Source: Thermoplasmata archaeon (lineage in GTDB: Archaea; Thermoplasmatota; Thermoplasmata; Lutacidiplasmatales; UBA184). Taken from it: a stretch of DNA of 44,576 nucleotides. The stretch's first letter is position 1. Each line of letters opens with the position of its first letter. Both the position numbers and the translations under genes were made by a program. Location of the stretch: contig JAKAAX010000016.1 of the NCBI GenBank assembly GCA_021802125.1, positions 1-44,576 of the forward strand. The letters are read 5' to 3'. Under the pieces are notes generated by a model. That model worked only from the letters and a program-made list of their open reading frames with translations, was not told where the DNA came from and searched no databases. Shown here piece after piece: positions 1 through 8,217 of the stretch.

Positions 1-72
1 TTCTCGGCGAGCTTTGCTCGCCCGCCCACATGGTGCCCGGCGCGGCACTTCCTACGCCACGAGGAGCACCAG

Positions 73-80
73 GTCCCGTT
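73..80. repeat. Left 8-bp target site duplication
   Basis: GTCCCGTT lies immediately outside the left inverted repeat and is identical to 1760-1767 outside the right repeat. The uninterrupted target would have read AG-GTCCCGTT-CAGGGG. Confidence 0.85.
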
Positions 81-1759
81 GTTACAGTTCAGCTCCCTGG
101 CCCGCTCCGATAGCAGGCCCGTGCTAAGCCCTGTCACGAAAGTACCTTAGCCGCGGGTCCCTTCCGCTCTCGCCCGAGAGCGATGCGATCTCAGGCCCTC
201 CGTCTTCTCTTCTCCCCAGAGCAGGTCGATGATCCCGTCGACTTTCCCGTATCGAGGAAGAAGCTTGCCGAGTTCCGGCGAAGGTCCGAGGAGTTGGACC
301 GGACCAAGCAGGGGCTCGAGAGGACCCGGGAGGACAGGCGGCGGCTGCAGGAGGAGATCCGACGTCTTCGAGAGAAGCTCTCTGTCCTCGAGAACTCCCT
401 GCCTGCGGTGGAGGCGAATGGGAGGACCGCCGCGGCGGCGGGCATCCCGACCAGCAAGACGTACCACCCTCGACCCCGTCCACCTCCCGAGGAGCAGCGG
501 AGGCCCGGTGGCCAGCCTGGCCATCCGGGGGTGACCCGGCCAAGACCGGTCCCCAACGCTCCTCCTCGCCACCTCACGCTTCGTATGTGTCCGAATTGAG
601 GCACCGCGCTCGGGGAGCCCTGCGACGACTGGCGACGGCCTCTCACCGACATCGCGCTCTCCCACGCCGAGACCTTTGACCTGGTGGTCCACCGATACGA
701 CTGCCCGGGATGCGGGGCACGGGTCCACGCCCCGCTCCCCGTGGGTGACGGCGAGGAGTTCGGGCCGAACATCCGGTCCATCGCGGTCACGCTGAGAGCC
801 CACGCGATGAGCCTTGGGAAGGTCCGCGACTTCCTCCACGCCATCTGGGGGCTCGAAGTGAGCGTGGCGACCATCCTCTCCTGGGAGCGGGCCGCCGGGA
901 ACGCGCTCGACCCAATCTACCAGGGACTTCGCCCGCAGCTCACCACCGCCGCAATCACCCCGTCTGCCGAGGGGGACGAGACCGGCTTCCCGATCAACGG
1001 CACGAATGGTTGGACCCGGGTCGGGGTGAGCGGGGATGGCGGCACGGTGGTCTACTCGACTTTGCCGTCCCGAGGGCAGGACAGCGCGCTCGGGATGTGG
1101 TGGAGCTACACGGGGGCGATCACGAGGGACGCCTCCCACTTGAACAACGTGCTGACGCAACCCGACCACCAGATGGACCTGGTCCACGTCAATCGGTGGT
1201 TGCAGAAGGTGGAGGTCAAGCACCACATCGAACCGCGGGGGTTCCTGCTCGAGAGGCCACCGAAGTACTGGCAGGCGGGCCGTCCGCCCGCCGAGTTCCT
1301 TCGGTTCGCCGAGGGAGTTCGAGCGAAACTCAAGGACGCGGTGGTCTGGCACGAGACGCACGAGAAGGTCCCGTCCCCTTGGCGCCACCGTCGGTACGAC
1401 CGAGCCGTGCGCTCGATGTCACGCTTCGTGGATCGTGCCTGGAAGAACAGGGATGCGGCTCGGATCGCAAAGGACATCGCGGGACAGCTCCCGGGGCTCT
1501 TCCTCTTCCTGAGGGACCCGTGGGTGTCGTGGAACTCGAACGGGGCGGAGAGGGAGGTGCGAGCGTTCGTCGTCCATCGCAAGATGGCCGGTGGTCGCCT
1601 CACCTGGCGGGGCGCGTGGGTCCTGGACCGGGTGATGAGCGTCTGGCGGACGTGCCGGAAGAGGCGCGTGAAGTTCCTCGACGTTCTCGCCGGGAAGGTC
1701 AACCTGCTTCAGCTGGGACCCGGTCCACCGTCAGCGGCTCCAGGAGCCTGAACAGTAAC
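81..1759 (+). mobile_element. IS66-family insertion sequence, complete ends, disrupted transposase
   Basis: A 1679-bp element is bounded by imperfect inverted repeats. The left end reads GTTACAGTTCAGCTCC (81-96) and the right end, read inward on the minus strand, is GTTACTGTTCAGGCTCC (1743-1759). Directly outside both ends lies the same 8-bp sequence GTCCCGTT (73-80 and 1760-1767), the target-duplication size known for IS66. Only one transposase-type gene is inside, with no TnpA/TnpB helpers, so this is a single-gene IS66 type. The perfect duplication indicates a fairly recent insertion. A decayed IS66 transposase end also occurs near 16.8 kb. Confidence 0.88.
183..1751 (+). pseudogene. IS66-family transposase (TnpC-like), interrupted by one in-frame UGA
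   Basis: The first 138 codons encode a charged coiled coil (about residues 30-75, rich in Arg/Glu/Leu), a Pro/Gly-rich linker (PGGQPGHPG) and the start of the zinc-finger domain, ending MCPN. A UGA follows at 597-599, and the same frame continues to 1751 with no other stop. Beyond it come the second zinc knuckle (CPGCG), the catalytic DETG motif and the C-terminal NSNGAEREVR...VHRKM block typical of the IS66 DDE domain. IS66 proteins normally read CPNCG where this reads CPN-UGA-G, so a single Cys-to-stop change explains the break. UGA ends many other genes here, so recoding is unlikely but not excluded. Start at ATG 183; a GTG further upstream is possible. Confidence 0.85.
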
Positions 1760-1767
1760 GTCCCGTT
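1760..1767. repeat. Right 8-bp target site duplication
   Basis: GTCCCGTT lies immediately after the right inverted repeat of the insertion sequence and matches the left copy exactly. Confidence 0.85.
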
Positions 1768-1854
1768 CAGGGGCATAGCGCGGTTGTCCCTGCGGTAAGT
1801 CCGAGAGGGCGAGTGCTGGAACAGGTCGACACCTGGGCGAGCCGATGTGAACGT

Positions 1855-2427
1855 TCACTGATCTGTGTTGTCCTTCATCCCGATGTCTCTCAACAACGTC
1901 TTCGACGTGACTCGAACCGTGCAAGCTGGGTGCGCGAGCACGGCCCTGACCTCAGGGAGGTCCAGCATGATCCCTCGTCGGCGCCTACCGTTTATCTGAA
2001 CCTCGCCCAAGGGGACGGACACAATCCCCCAAGCTCCCGAACCCCTCGGGGTTCCGAACGAACTCCAGGGAACGAAGATCTCTCGCGGTTTGCGTTTGAG
2101 CCGAAGCGAATCATCGAAGACACGAAGTTTCACTCCCGCGGGGCCGGGCCTAATGGCCAGTGCAACTCCGGATGTGATGCCGAACAGCAGGACAATCGTG
2201 ACCAACCCGACCACGACTGCTAACGCCGGGCCTGCGGCGTAGAGCGAGTCATGCAGTACGAAGGACACCACGATGACCAGGCCAATGACCTCCGCCAGAA
2301 AGACTCCTGCGTAGCGCGCAAGCACGGGTGCCATGCGCCGATGGACCCACTCGCTCTCTGCCATCGGGCTCAAGGAACTCTTCTGGTCGTGTTGAGCTGA
2401 TGAACTATCTCCAAGCAACTGGGCCAT
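1855..2427 (-). CDS. Hypothetical membrane protein with two transmembrane helices
   Basis: A 190-residue protein of unrecognised family. Two adjacent hydrophobic helices lie at about residues 40-62 and 66-92. They are followed by a soluble C-terminal half with a strand-rich pattern (LRVFDDSLRLKRK...IFVPWSSFG...), which resembles small PH-like domains that follow paired helices in prokaryotic membrane proteins. The start lies 3 bp after the stop of the gene at 2431-2721 on the same strand, so the two probably form an operon. The C-terminus ends about 90 bp from the insertion sequence. The function is unknown; the PH-like assignment rests on pattern only. Confidence 0.6.
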   Translation of the reverse strand: MAQLLGDSSSAQHDQKSSLSPMAESEWVHRRMAPVLARYAGVFLAEVIGLVIVVSFVLHDSLYAAGPALAVVVGLVTIVLLFGITSGVALAIRPGPAGVKLRVFDDSLRLKRKPREIFVPWSSFGTPRGSGAWGIVSVPLGEVQINGRRRRGIMLDLPEVRAVLAHPACTVRVTSKTLLRDIGMKDNTDQ

Positions 2428-2430
2428 CTC

Positions 2431-2721
2431 CTAGCAACTGTCAATCGTGATTGCTTCCGATGCATTCCCGAACAAGCCGAGATGCGCCATGAGTTCGCAA
2501 AAGTCATTCTCGGCGGCTATACTAAGTGTCAACTCCCCGAAAAGAGTGGCATCGATGAATCCGACGCTCCTACAGAGGCCTTCGGCAAAGTCGAGAGAAT
2601 AGCCCGCCACCGCCGTGAGCAAGAGATCGTTCAGGAGAAACGCGGAGGCGCCGGGGCTCTCGATCAGGTGCGGTAAGGCGGCGACCGCAAAGAGCGAGAA
2701 GTCAACGATCACCTCTGCCAC
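2431..2721 (-). CDS. Small hypothetical protein, 96 residues
   Basis: The frame is open much further upstream, but the upstream part is Arg/Gly/Pro-rich and overlaps the divergent methyltransferase gene, so it is probably not translated. I place the start at GTG 2719-2721 (VAEVIVDFSLFAVAALPHL), after which the composition becomes protein-like. The product is acidic and moderately hydrophobic, with no recognised motif and no clear membrane helix. It is directly followed, 3 bp later, by the two-helix membrane protein on the same strand, suggesting co-expression. No confident homology can be named. Confidence 0.45.
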   Translation of the reverse strand: MAEVIVDFSLFAVAALPHLIESPGASAFLLNDLLLTAVAGYSLDFAEGLCRSVGFIDATLFGELTLSIAAENDFCELMAHLGLFGNASEAITIDSC

Positions 2722-2795
2722 ACCTAAAGGATCCGCTCGAAGCGCCCCCGTAGCGGCTCCGTCGGGTTGATGCGGGCTCACGGCTCCATGGGCGC

Positions 2796-3458
2796 ATGTC
2801 GAGCGAGTGGGTCGATTGGCACAAGGGGTACGCTTCCGACACCAACCAGGCGAGGCGTCTGCGGTTCGTCCAAGACCTCCTGCGCCAAGCCCTCGACCGC
2901 GCCCCACCCGGACCGGTCCGCGTGGTCAGCTTGTGCGCCGGCGATGGACGCGACATCTTGGGGGTGCTGGAGGACCACTCTCGACGGGCGGACGTGCGCG
3001 CGCTCCTCGTCGAGAGCGACCCCGACCTCGTCCGGATCGGCCGAGAGCAGGCCCGCGCGCTGGGGTTGGCCCCTGAACAGCTCGAGTACCTGGAGGCCGA
3101 CGCCTCACGCACCGACGCCCTCAAGGGGAAGGTCCCCGCCCAGATCGTCCTCGTCTGCGGGATCTTCGGCAACGTCACTGACGAGGACGTGCGGAACACC
3201 ATCCACCACCTTCCCGAGCTCCTGGCCCCCGGCGGGTGTGCGCTGTGGACCCGGGGTCGCTTCGAGCCGGACCTCACGCCGGCGATCCGGCAGTGGCTCG
3301 GGGAAGAAGGGTTCGACGAGCTTGCGTTCGTTCAGGTCCCGGACAGCCTCGCGACGGTGGGCTCGGGGTGGCTGCGGGCCCCTCCGCGTCCCTGGCGGGC
3401 CGGTGTCCGGCTCTTCACCTTCCTTCCCAGGTCGGAGCGGCCGTCGGCCCGAAAGTAG
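2796..3458 (+). CDS. Class I SAM-dependent methyltransferase
   Basis: A 220-residue protein with a Rossmann-type methyltransferase core. Motif I is VVSLCAGDGRDILGVL (about residues 43-58) and the acidic end of strand 2 is LLVESDP (about 71-77), expected to bind the ribose of S-adenosylmethionine. A post-III motif, LLAPGGCALWTRGRF, follows. The segment IVLVCGIFGNVTDEDV and the length resemble small-molecule or unassigned methyltransferases; the substrate cannot be read from the sequence. It begins at ATG 2796, divergent from the small protein at 2431-2721, with about 75 bp between them as a shared promoter region. No Shine-Dalgarno sequence precedes the ATG, which fits leaderless translation. 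Confidence 0.8.
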   Translation: MSSEWVDWHKGYASDTNQARRLRFVQDLLRQALDRAPPGPVRVVSLCAGDGRDILGVLEDHSRRADVRALLVESDPDLVRIGREQARALGLAPEQLEYLEADASRTDALKGKVPAQIVLVCGIFGNVTDEDVRNTIHHLPELLAPGGCALWTRGRFEPDLTPAIRQWLGEEGFDELAFVQVPDSLATVGSGWLRAPPRPWRAGVRLFTFLPRSERPSARK

Positions 3459-3508
3459 GGGGCTCACCCTTTCCCCGATCGGTCCGCCTTGTGCGGTCCC
3501 GGCTCGCT

Positions 3509-4141
3509 TCAGGTGACGTTGATGGTCAGCTGGTTGTACCCCGTGTTGCCGTTGTTGTCGACCACCGAAGCGTAGACCGTGAACTGCCCGGCGTACGTGA
3601 AGACGTGCACCGGCGCGTTGTCGGTGGTGAGGTTCCCGTCCCCGAAGTTCCAGGAGACCGGCTGGTAGGGCGCGCTCCCTCCGGAGACCACGGCGCTGAA
3701 GTAGACGGTGAGCGGGGCCGGGCCGTTGTACACGCTGGCCTGGATCTCGAGGGTCGGCGGAGAAGTGATCGTGGGCGGCTGGGGGGTCGATGGGGTCGAG
3801 CTCATCGACATCATCGACAGGATCCCGGGAAGGATGAACACGAGGAGGAAGATCACGAAGAAGATGATCCCGGGCCAGGACTTGCGTCGCGCCGGGGCGG
3901 AGTAGACCGCGTGGGGCGGGACCGCCCCTCCCGCGTAGGGACGGTACCAGGAAGGCAGCGACGGCGCCGCCGAGATGAGCGGCGGAGGGGGCGGTGTCGG
4001 CGCAGCGGGCCGGAACGTCGTGCCGCAGTAGGTGCACACCGACGCGCCGTCCGGGCCGGGGAGGGGGAGAGGCGCGCCGCAGTTGGGGCACTTGTCGACC
4101 ACGAGTGTGCCGGCCGCGCTCGCTCGGTTCTGGGCGTTCAT
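3509..4141 (-). CDS. Zinc-ribbon, single-helix membrane protein with extracellular PKD domain
   Basis: The 210-residue protein has three parts. The N-terminus carries a zinc ribbon (CPNCGAPLP...CTYCGTTF, about residues 18-43) and a proline-rich stretch. A single hydrophobic helix follows (IIFFVIFLLVFILPGILSMM, about 93-112). The C-terminal 95 residues form a PKD-type Ig-like fold with the hallmark WNFGDG motif and a YAGQFTVYASVVDNNGN strand. The likely topology is zinc ribbon in the cytoplasm and PKD domain outside, anchored by the helix. PKD domains are common in archaeal surface proteins and mediate protein contacts. It stands alone, convergent with the methyltransferase and divergent from the phosphatase gene. 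Confidence 0.8.
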   Translation of the reverse strand: MNAQNRASAAGTLVVDKCPNCGAPLPLPGPDGASVCTYCGTTFRPAAPTPPPPPLISAAPSLPSWYRPYAGGAVPPHAVYSAPARRKSWPGIIFFVIFLLVFILPGILSMMSMSSTPSTPQPPTITSPPTLEIQASVYNGPAPLTVYFSAVVSGGSAPYQPVSWNFGDGNLTTDNAPVHVFTYAGQFTVYASVVDNNGNTGYNQLTINVT

Positions 4142-4278
4142 GGTGCGCCGGTACGGCTCGGGACCTCAGGGTCACGGCCTGGACCTCTTGAGAACGGTTC
4201 GGCAGATAATCTCGTCGGAGGTTCTCCCTTCGAGGAACCCTGAAAAGGCCCGGTTCACAGGTGGGAGGGAGGTCTTCG

Positions 4279-5241
4279 GTGTCCGCTCACGCCGACCTGC
4301 CCCGATCGGTCGCCCAGGTCCTGTCGTCCCCTCAGGACGTTCCGTCCCTCCCGCTGGAGACGGTCGAGGAGGTCCTCGACCGATGGGAGGCCCAGGTCCC
4401 CGCACGAACGACCGCCACGGTCCGTCTCCGTCCGGGCAAGCGGGCCCTGGTGTTCGGGGACACGCACAGCGACTGGCCCACCGTGCAGATGCTGGCGGGG
4501 CGGGTCCTGGGTCCCGGGAGGGACGACCTGGACCTTCTCGTGGGAACCGGAGATTACGTGGACCGGGCGACCCCGGAACTCCCGTTCGGCTCGGTGGTCA
4601 ACGCGCTCCTCCTCCTCTCCCTTGAGCTCAGCGAACCGGAGCGTGTCCTCCTGCTGCGGGGCAACCACGAGACCCAGAGGACCATCCCCATCCTCCGCGC
4701 GGAGGTCGTCGACGAGGCCAACGAGGTCTGGGGCGCCGGCACCGGGGTCGGGAGGCGCCTGGAGCGAGCGTTCGACCGGATGCCCCTCGCGGCGGAGACG
4801 GAGAGCGGAGCCTACCTGGCCCACGCAGGGTTCCCCCGCGACCGGGGGAAGGCCGGCTGGAAGGCGGCCCTCGCTCACGAGAGCGTCAAGGTCCTGGAAG
4901 AGGTCGTGTGGAACGACCTCGAGGTCTCCTCCTTCGCCGGGAGCCGGGGGCTCGAGATCGCCCCCATCACCGAGGGCGAGACGCTGGAGTTCCTTCATGA
5001 GGCGGGCCTCGGCGTCTTCCTCCGGGGCCACGACCCGATGGAAGCCGGCAAGTCCCGGTACCAGGACCGGGTCCTGACCCTCCACACGAGCCGGGTGTAC
5101 GACTGGGCGGGCCTCCACGTGGCGGAGCTCCCGCTGGACGGAAAGGTGCGCGACCTTCGCGACGTGCGACACCTGACGCTCGAAGCGCCTCCGATCCCCG
5201 GGTCGGCCCGCGCTCCAGCTCCCCGCCGCTATCCGAAGTAG
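4279..5241 (+). CDS. PPP-family metallophosphatase (serine/threonine phosphatase-like)
   Basis: A 320-residue protein with the full calcineurin-like metal site in PPP order: GDTHSD (60-65), GDYVDR (91-96), GNHE (128-131), HAG (182-184) and RGH (249-251). The GDxVDR and GNHE motifs are those of PPP-type protein phosphatases, which hydrolyse phosphoserine or phosphothreonine with two metals, though the classic GDxHG is GDTHSD here. I chose GTG 4279 because GGAGGGAGGT sits about nine bases upstream; an in-frame GTG at 4261 would remove that ribosome-binding site. The last 13 bases overlap the convergent tsr3 gene. Substrate unknown. Confidence 0.82.
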   Translation: MSAHADLPRSVAQVLSSPQDVPSLPLETVEEVLDRWEAQVPARTTATVRLRPGKRALVFGDTHSDWPTVQMLAGRVLGPGRDDLDLLVGTGDYVDRATPELPFGSVVNALLLLSLELSEPERVLLLRGNHETQRTIPILRAEVVDEANEVWGAGTGVGRRLERAFDRMPLAAETESGAYLAHAGFPRDRGKAGWKAALAHESVKVLEEVVWNDLEVSSFAGSRGLEIAPITEGETLEFLHEAGLGVFLRGHDPMEAGKSRYQDRVLTLHTSRVYDWAGLHVAELPLDGKVRDLRDVRHLTLEAPPIPGSARAPAPRRYPK

Positions 5242-5819
5242 CGCCGCTCGATGGCGAGGATCTCCTCGTCGCTCCCCGCTCCGGCGTACTCCTCGAGCGG
5301 CCCCTCGTTGAGCTTCAGGAGCCCCGAGCCCCCCGACAATCGCAGGAAGTACGCCTCGGCCACCTCGCGCCCGAGGGTGAGGTAGACCGCCGCTCCCAAC
5401 GCCTCGGCGGTGTTGAGCTCCCCCAGCCGTCCGTAGTGCTGGGCGTTCGCGGCGAGGAGGAACGGGAGGCGCCGGGCCTCGAGATGGCGCAGGCTCCTCG
5501 ACAGAGGTTCCGGGAAGCTCCCCCGGTCGCCCAGGCGGTTCCAGGAGCAGTCGACCGCGACGATGCCGAGGCGGCTCGCCGCCGCCGCGTCACGGGAGCT
5601 CAGGATGCGCGGGCTGTGGGGGTCCAGCAGGAGGGCGCCCGCGGGAGCACGGCCGTTCACGGCGAGCCCCTTCGCCAGGGAGAGCCGTACGAGCCGCCGG
5701 GCCGTGCAGAGCTTGGGGGAGTCCTCGCACGCGAGGAAGACCCAGAGCCGCGGCCCGGGGACCGGGGGGGTCGCCGGAGGGCGCTCTTGGGGCTCAGCGG
5801 CGCGCTTCTGCGTGCTCAC
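5229..5819 (-). CDS. tsr3: Tsr3-like rRNA aminocarboxypropyltransferase (DUF367)
   Basis: A 196-residue protein with Tsr3 signatures: LLLDP (63-67) with ILSSRD, DCSWN (90-94), LPFLLAAN (118-125) with YGR, and LNTAEA (135-140). Tsr3 transfers the aminocarboxypropyl group of S-adenosylmethionine to a modified pseudouridine of small-subunit rRNA; archaeal homologues act on 16S rRNA. It starts at GTG 5817-5819, inside the 3' end of the aldolase gene (26-bp overlap), so the two are translationally linked. The N-terminal 20 residues are Pro/Arg-rich and probably disordered. Confidence 0.87.
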   Translation of the reverse strand: MSTQKRAAEPQERPPATPPVPGPRLWVFLACEDSPKLCTARRLVRLSLAKGLAVNGRAPAGALLLDPHSPRILSSRDAAAASRLGIVAVDCSWNRLGDRGSFPEPLSRSLRHLEARRLPFLLAANAQHYGRLGELNTAEALGAAVYLTLGREVAEAYFLRLSGGSGLLKLNEGPLEEYAGAGSDEEILAIERRYFG

Positions 5820-6765
5820 GGAAGATCGCGTGGACCTGGCGGGTGATCTTGAGGGCGTCCTCGTAGCGGCGCTGCCAGAGGTTGCGGCCGAAGATGATCC
5901 CCGTCGCCCCCGCCGACATCGACGAGCGGACCTTGGTGAGCATCTCCTCGTCCCCCATCTTCTCGCCTCCGGAGACGAGCACGAGCGTCCGTCCGGCGCA
6001 CTTGACGACGCGCTGGAAGGACTCGTCCGGGGAGAGATGCAGGGTGTTGTACGGGCTGGGCGACTCCTTGTCCTTCTCCGAGGCCATGGGATAGTTGACC
6101 TTCACGATGTCGGCACCGATCTCCTCGGCCACCCGCGCGGCGTACTCGACCGCGTAGAGCGACTCCTTGCCCCCCTTCTTGGAGATGGCCTCACCTCGGG
6201 GGTAAGCCCAGACGATGAGCGGCATCCCGAACCGGTCGCACTCCGCGCGGACCTGCGCAGCCTGCGCCAGGTCGCGGTCCTGGGCGGGGGAGCCGACGTA
6301 GACCGTGTAGCCCACGCCGTCCGCTCCCAGACGGACCGCGTCCTCCACGGTCGCGGTGAGGGGGGAGAACGCCTGGGCGTCCGACGGCACCGAGGTCTTC
6401 CCGTTGATCTTGAGGATGAGCGGAACGGTCCCGGCGTAGTGGGTCATGAACTTGCGGGCGAGCCCCAGGTGCAGCGCGATGGCCGAGAAGTTCCCCTCCC
6501 GGGCGAGCCTCCACTGGTAGTCGGGGTCGAGCGAGTCCGGGTTCGCGAAGAAGTCGACGGGCCCGTGCTCGAGCCCCTGGTCGATGGGAAGGACCAGGAG
6601 CGTCCCGCCGCCCGGGCCGTGCTCGTACATCATCCGGGTGAGGCGCACCCTCTTCCCGGGGCTCAGTCCGAGCTCGTCAAAGGACGGTCGGCGGACCGCC
6701 GTGGTGGCGGCGCCCTTTTGGAGCGAGCTGGGCGAAGCGGTCTTGGATGCGGTCTCCGCGGACAT
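5794..6765 (-). CDS. fba: Archaeal class I fructose-bisphosphate aldolase (DhnA/FbaB type)
   Basis: A 323-residue TIM-barrel protein. The Schiff-base lysine lies in GADIVKVNYP (Lys222), preceded by the strand LIVWAYPRGEAI. Phosphate-binding elements are LVLVSGGEKM (about 261-270) and GATGIIFGRNLWQR (about 287-299). The N-terminal VLPIDQGLEHGP motif is also typical. The enzyme cleaves or forms fructose-1,6-bisphosphate in glycolysis/gluconeogenesis; some DhnA relatives make other C-C bonds, but the sequence fits an aldolase. It leads a two-gene unit with tsr3. GAGGAA upstream of ATG 6765 is a usable ribosome-binding site. Confidence 0.9.
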   Translation of the reverse strand: MSAETASKTASPSSLQKGAATTAVRRPSFDELGLSPGKRVRLTRMMYEHGPGGGTLLVLPIDQGLEHGPVDFFANPDSLDPDYQWRLAREGNFSAIALHLGLARKFMTHYAGTVPLILKINGKTSVPSDAQAFSPLTATVEDAVRLGADGVGYTVYVGSPAQDRDLAQAAQVRAECDRFGMPLIVWAYPRGEAISKKGGKESLYAVEYAARVAEEIGADIVKVNYPMASEKDKESPSPYNTLHLSPDESFQRVVKCAGRTLVLVSGGEKMGDEEMLTKVRSSMSAGATGIIFGRNLWQRRYEDALKITRQVHAIFREHAEARR

Positions 6766-6873
6766 CGGGGGTTCCTCGGAGGTGCGAGCTGTACGGCCTC
6801 TTGAGCGTTTGGACGCCGAGCGGGGGAGGACCCTAGGGTCCTCCTCCGGCTCAGGCAGGAAAGAGTTGGGCGC

Positions 6874-8097
6874 TCAGGCGTACTGGGCGCAGCCGTAGCA
6901 GTAGTAGCGGTTGTACTGCGGGACGAAGGTCGTGGGCTTGCCGCACGACTTGCAAGAGGGGGCTCCGCCGGTCGCCGCGGGTGCGGGCGCAGCTGCGGGG
7001 GCCGCCGCGGCCGGTGCAGCGTAGGAGGGCTGGGCCCCGTAGGCGGGCGCGGGCTGAGCTGCGGGAGGCTGCTGGTAGGCCGGCTGCTGCTGGGGTGGAG
7101 CCTGGTAGGCCTGCTGCGCCGGGGGTGCCTGGTACGCCGGGGGCGACTGATACGCCGGGGGGGCCTGGTACGCCGTCTGGGCGGGGGGTGCGCCGTAGGC
7201 GGGCGGGGGGGCCTGGGCGGGAGGGGCCGCGTAGCCGTAGATCGGCTGCGGCGCTGCGACGACCATCATCGGGGCGGCCACCATCGTCTGCGGGGTGAAG
7301 CCCTGCTTCAGCTTCGCCTCGATATTCCCGTAGTCGATGAACAGGAGGATCGTGCCGATCCAGAAGAGCAGGAGGATCGCCCCGATCTTGAGGCGAGGCT
7401 CTGCGTAGCGGTCCTTCGCCTTGAGGTTCCCGAGGACGTTCCCGATGAACCCGAGGAAGAGGAGCAGAGCGCCGCCGCCCGTGAGCGCAGTGGCCGTCAC
7501 CACGGCTGCGATGTAGGAGTTGTAGCAGGTCGTGAAGACGGCGGAGCTGGCGCTCAGGCAGTTGATCAAGGTCAGAACGTAGGTCGCACTGAGCACGTTG
7601 CCGACCAGCAGCAGCACGGCGCCGATGACCCCGAGGAGCGAGAGCAACGAGGCGGTCGAGAAGTGCGACTCGACGGTCTTGAGCTTCGAGAACCCGAGGT
7701 AGACGAAGAGGAAGGCCAGGACCATGACGGCGGGTCCTGCGGCCCCTAGACCCATGTAGGCGTAGATCAGACCATTCGAGATGTTGACGGACGTCGACCC
7801 TCCTGTCCCGAGGACGGCGTTGTACTCAGCCGCAGCGACGGCAGGGCCGATGAGGATCGTGTTCACGATCCCCGCGATAAGGGAGATGATGCCGCCCAGG
7901 ATGCCCATGAGGTATCCGAGCTTGAGCTTCTGGACGCCGGCCAGGTCCGCGGCGAACTGCCCCGGAGCTGCGGTGGGTGCGGCGACCGCCATCGGGGCCG
8001 TCGGAGCTGCGGGTTGGCCCCAGGCTGGCGGGGCTTGTCCGTAGGCTGGAGCTGGAGCGCCGTAGGGCGATTGTCCCGGGGGTGGTTGCGCGGCCAT
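6874..8097 (-). CDS. Polytopic membrane protein with Pro/Gln/Tyr-rich tail and C-terminal zinc ribbon
   Basis: A 407-residue protein with about five hydrophobic helices between residues 60 and 240. A long low-complexity linker follows, built of repeated PPAYQAPP-type units, and the protein ends in a zinc ribbon, CKSCGKPTTF...YYCYGCAQYA. The frame is open further upstream, but a TATA box at 8123-8132 predicts transcription starting near 8100, so ATG 8095-8097 (MAAQPPPG) is a leaderless start. The next gene on this strand (8218-9114) is a paralogue with the same architecture. The linker probably projects the zinc ribbon into the cytoplasm; the role is unknown. Confidence 0.78.
   Translation of the reverse strand: MAAQPPPGQSPYGAPAPAYGQAPPAWGQPAAPTAPMAVAAPTAAPGQFAADLAGVQKLKLGYLMGILGGIISLIAGIVNTILIGPAVAAAEYNAVLGTGGSTSVNISNGLIYAYMGLGAAGPAVMVLAFLFVYLGFSKLKTVESHFSTASLLSLLGVIGAVLLLVGNVLSATYVLTLINCLSASSAVFTTCYNSYIAAVVTATALTGGGALLLFLGFIGNVLGNLKAKDRYAEPRLKIGAILLLFWIGTILLFIDYGNIEAKLKQGFTPQTMVAAPMMVVAAPQPIYGYAAPPAQAPPPAYGAPPAQTAYQAPPAYQSPPAYQAPPAQQAYQAPPQQQPAYQQPPAAQPAPAYGAQPSYAAPAAAAPAAAPAPAATGGAPSCKSCGKPTTFVPQYNRYYCYGCAQYA
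6878..6909. repeat. 32-bp direct repeat, copy 1 (zinc-ribbon 3' end)
   Basis: These 32 bases encode the last residues RYYCYGCAQY(A) of the membrane protein and are identical to 8222-8253, the same site of the adjacent paralogue. Identity at synonymous positions suggests recent duplication or gene conversion. Confidence 0.8.
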
Positions 8098-8122
8098 GTA
8101 TGGGGACGCGACATTCGACCTA

Positions 8123-8132
8123 GGATAAAAAG
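8123..8132 (-). promoter_or_regulatory. TATA box for the zinc-ribbon membrane protein gene
   Basis: On the minus strand the sequence reads CTTTTTATCC. Its centre is about 30 bases from ATG 8097, so transcription would begin within a few bases of the start codon (leaderless mRNA). This decides against the longer open frame that begins upstream. Confidence 0.6.
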
Positions 8133-8217
8133 GGCTCGACATCCATCGAGGGGAACGATGCAACCGGATGGGGTAACCCACCGCTCCGGGGGCCCGCCCG
8201 ACGTGGGCCGGCCTGGC

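Noticed and set aside
597..599. Selenocysteine insertion in the transposase
   Set aside because: UGA is used as an ordinary stop elsewhere in the window and a Cys-to-stop change in one codon explains it; kept only as a test in the findings.
147..1388. Long minus-strand frame (413 codons) across the insertion sequence
   Set aside because: It is antisense to a recognisable IS66 transposase, is Arg/Pro/Gly-rich and has no motif; a shadow of GC-rich codon usage.
7040..7215. Tandem repeat or CRISPR-like array in the Pro/Gln/Tyr-rich coding region
   Set aside because: The periodicity comes from degenerate PPAYQAPP codon repeats inside a frame; there are no identical repeats with unique spacers. 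No CRISPR array was seen anywhere in the window.
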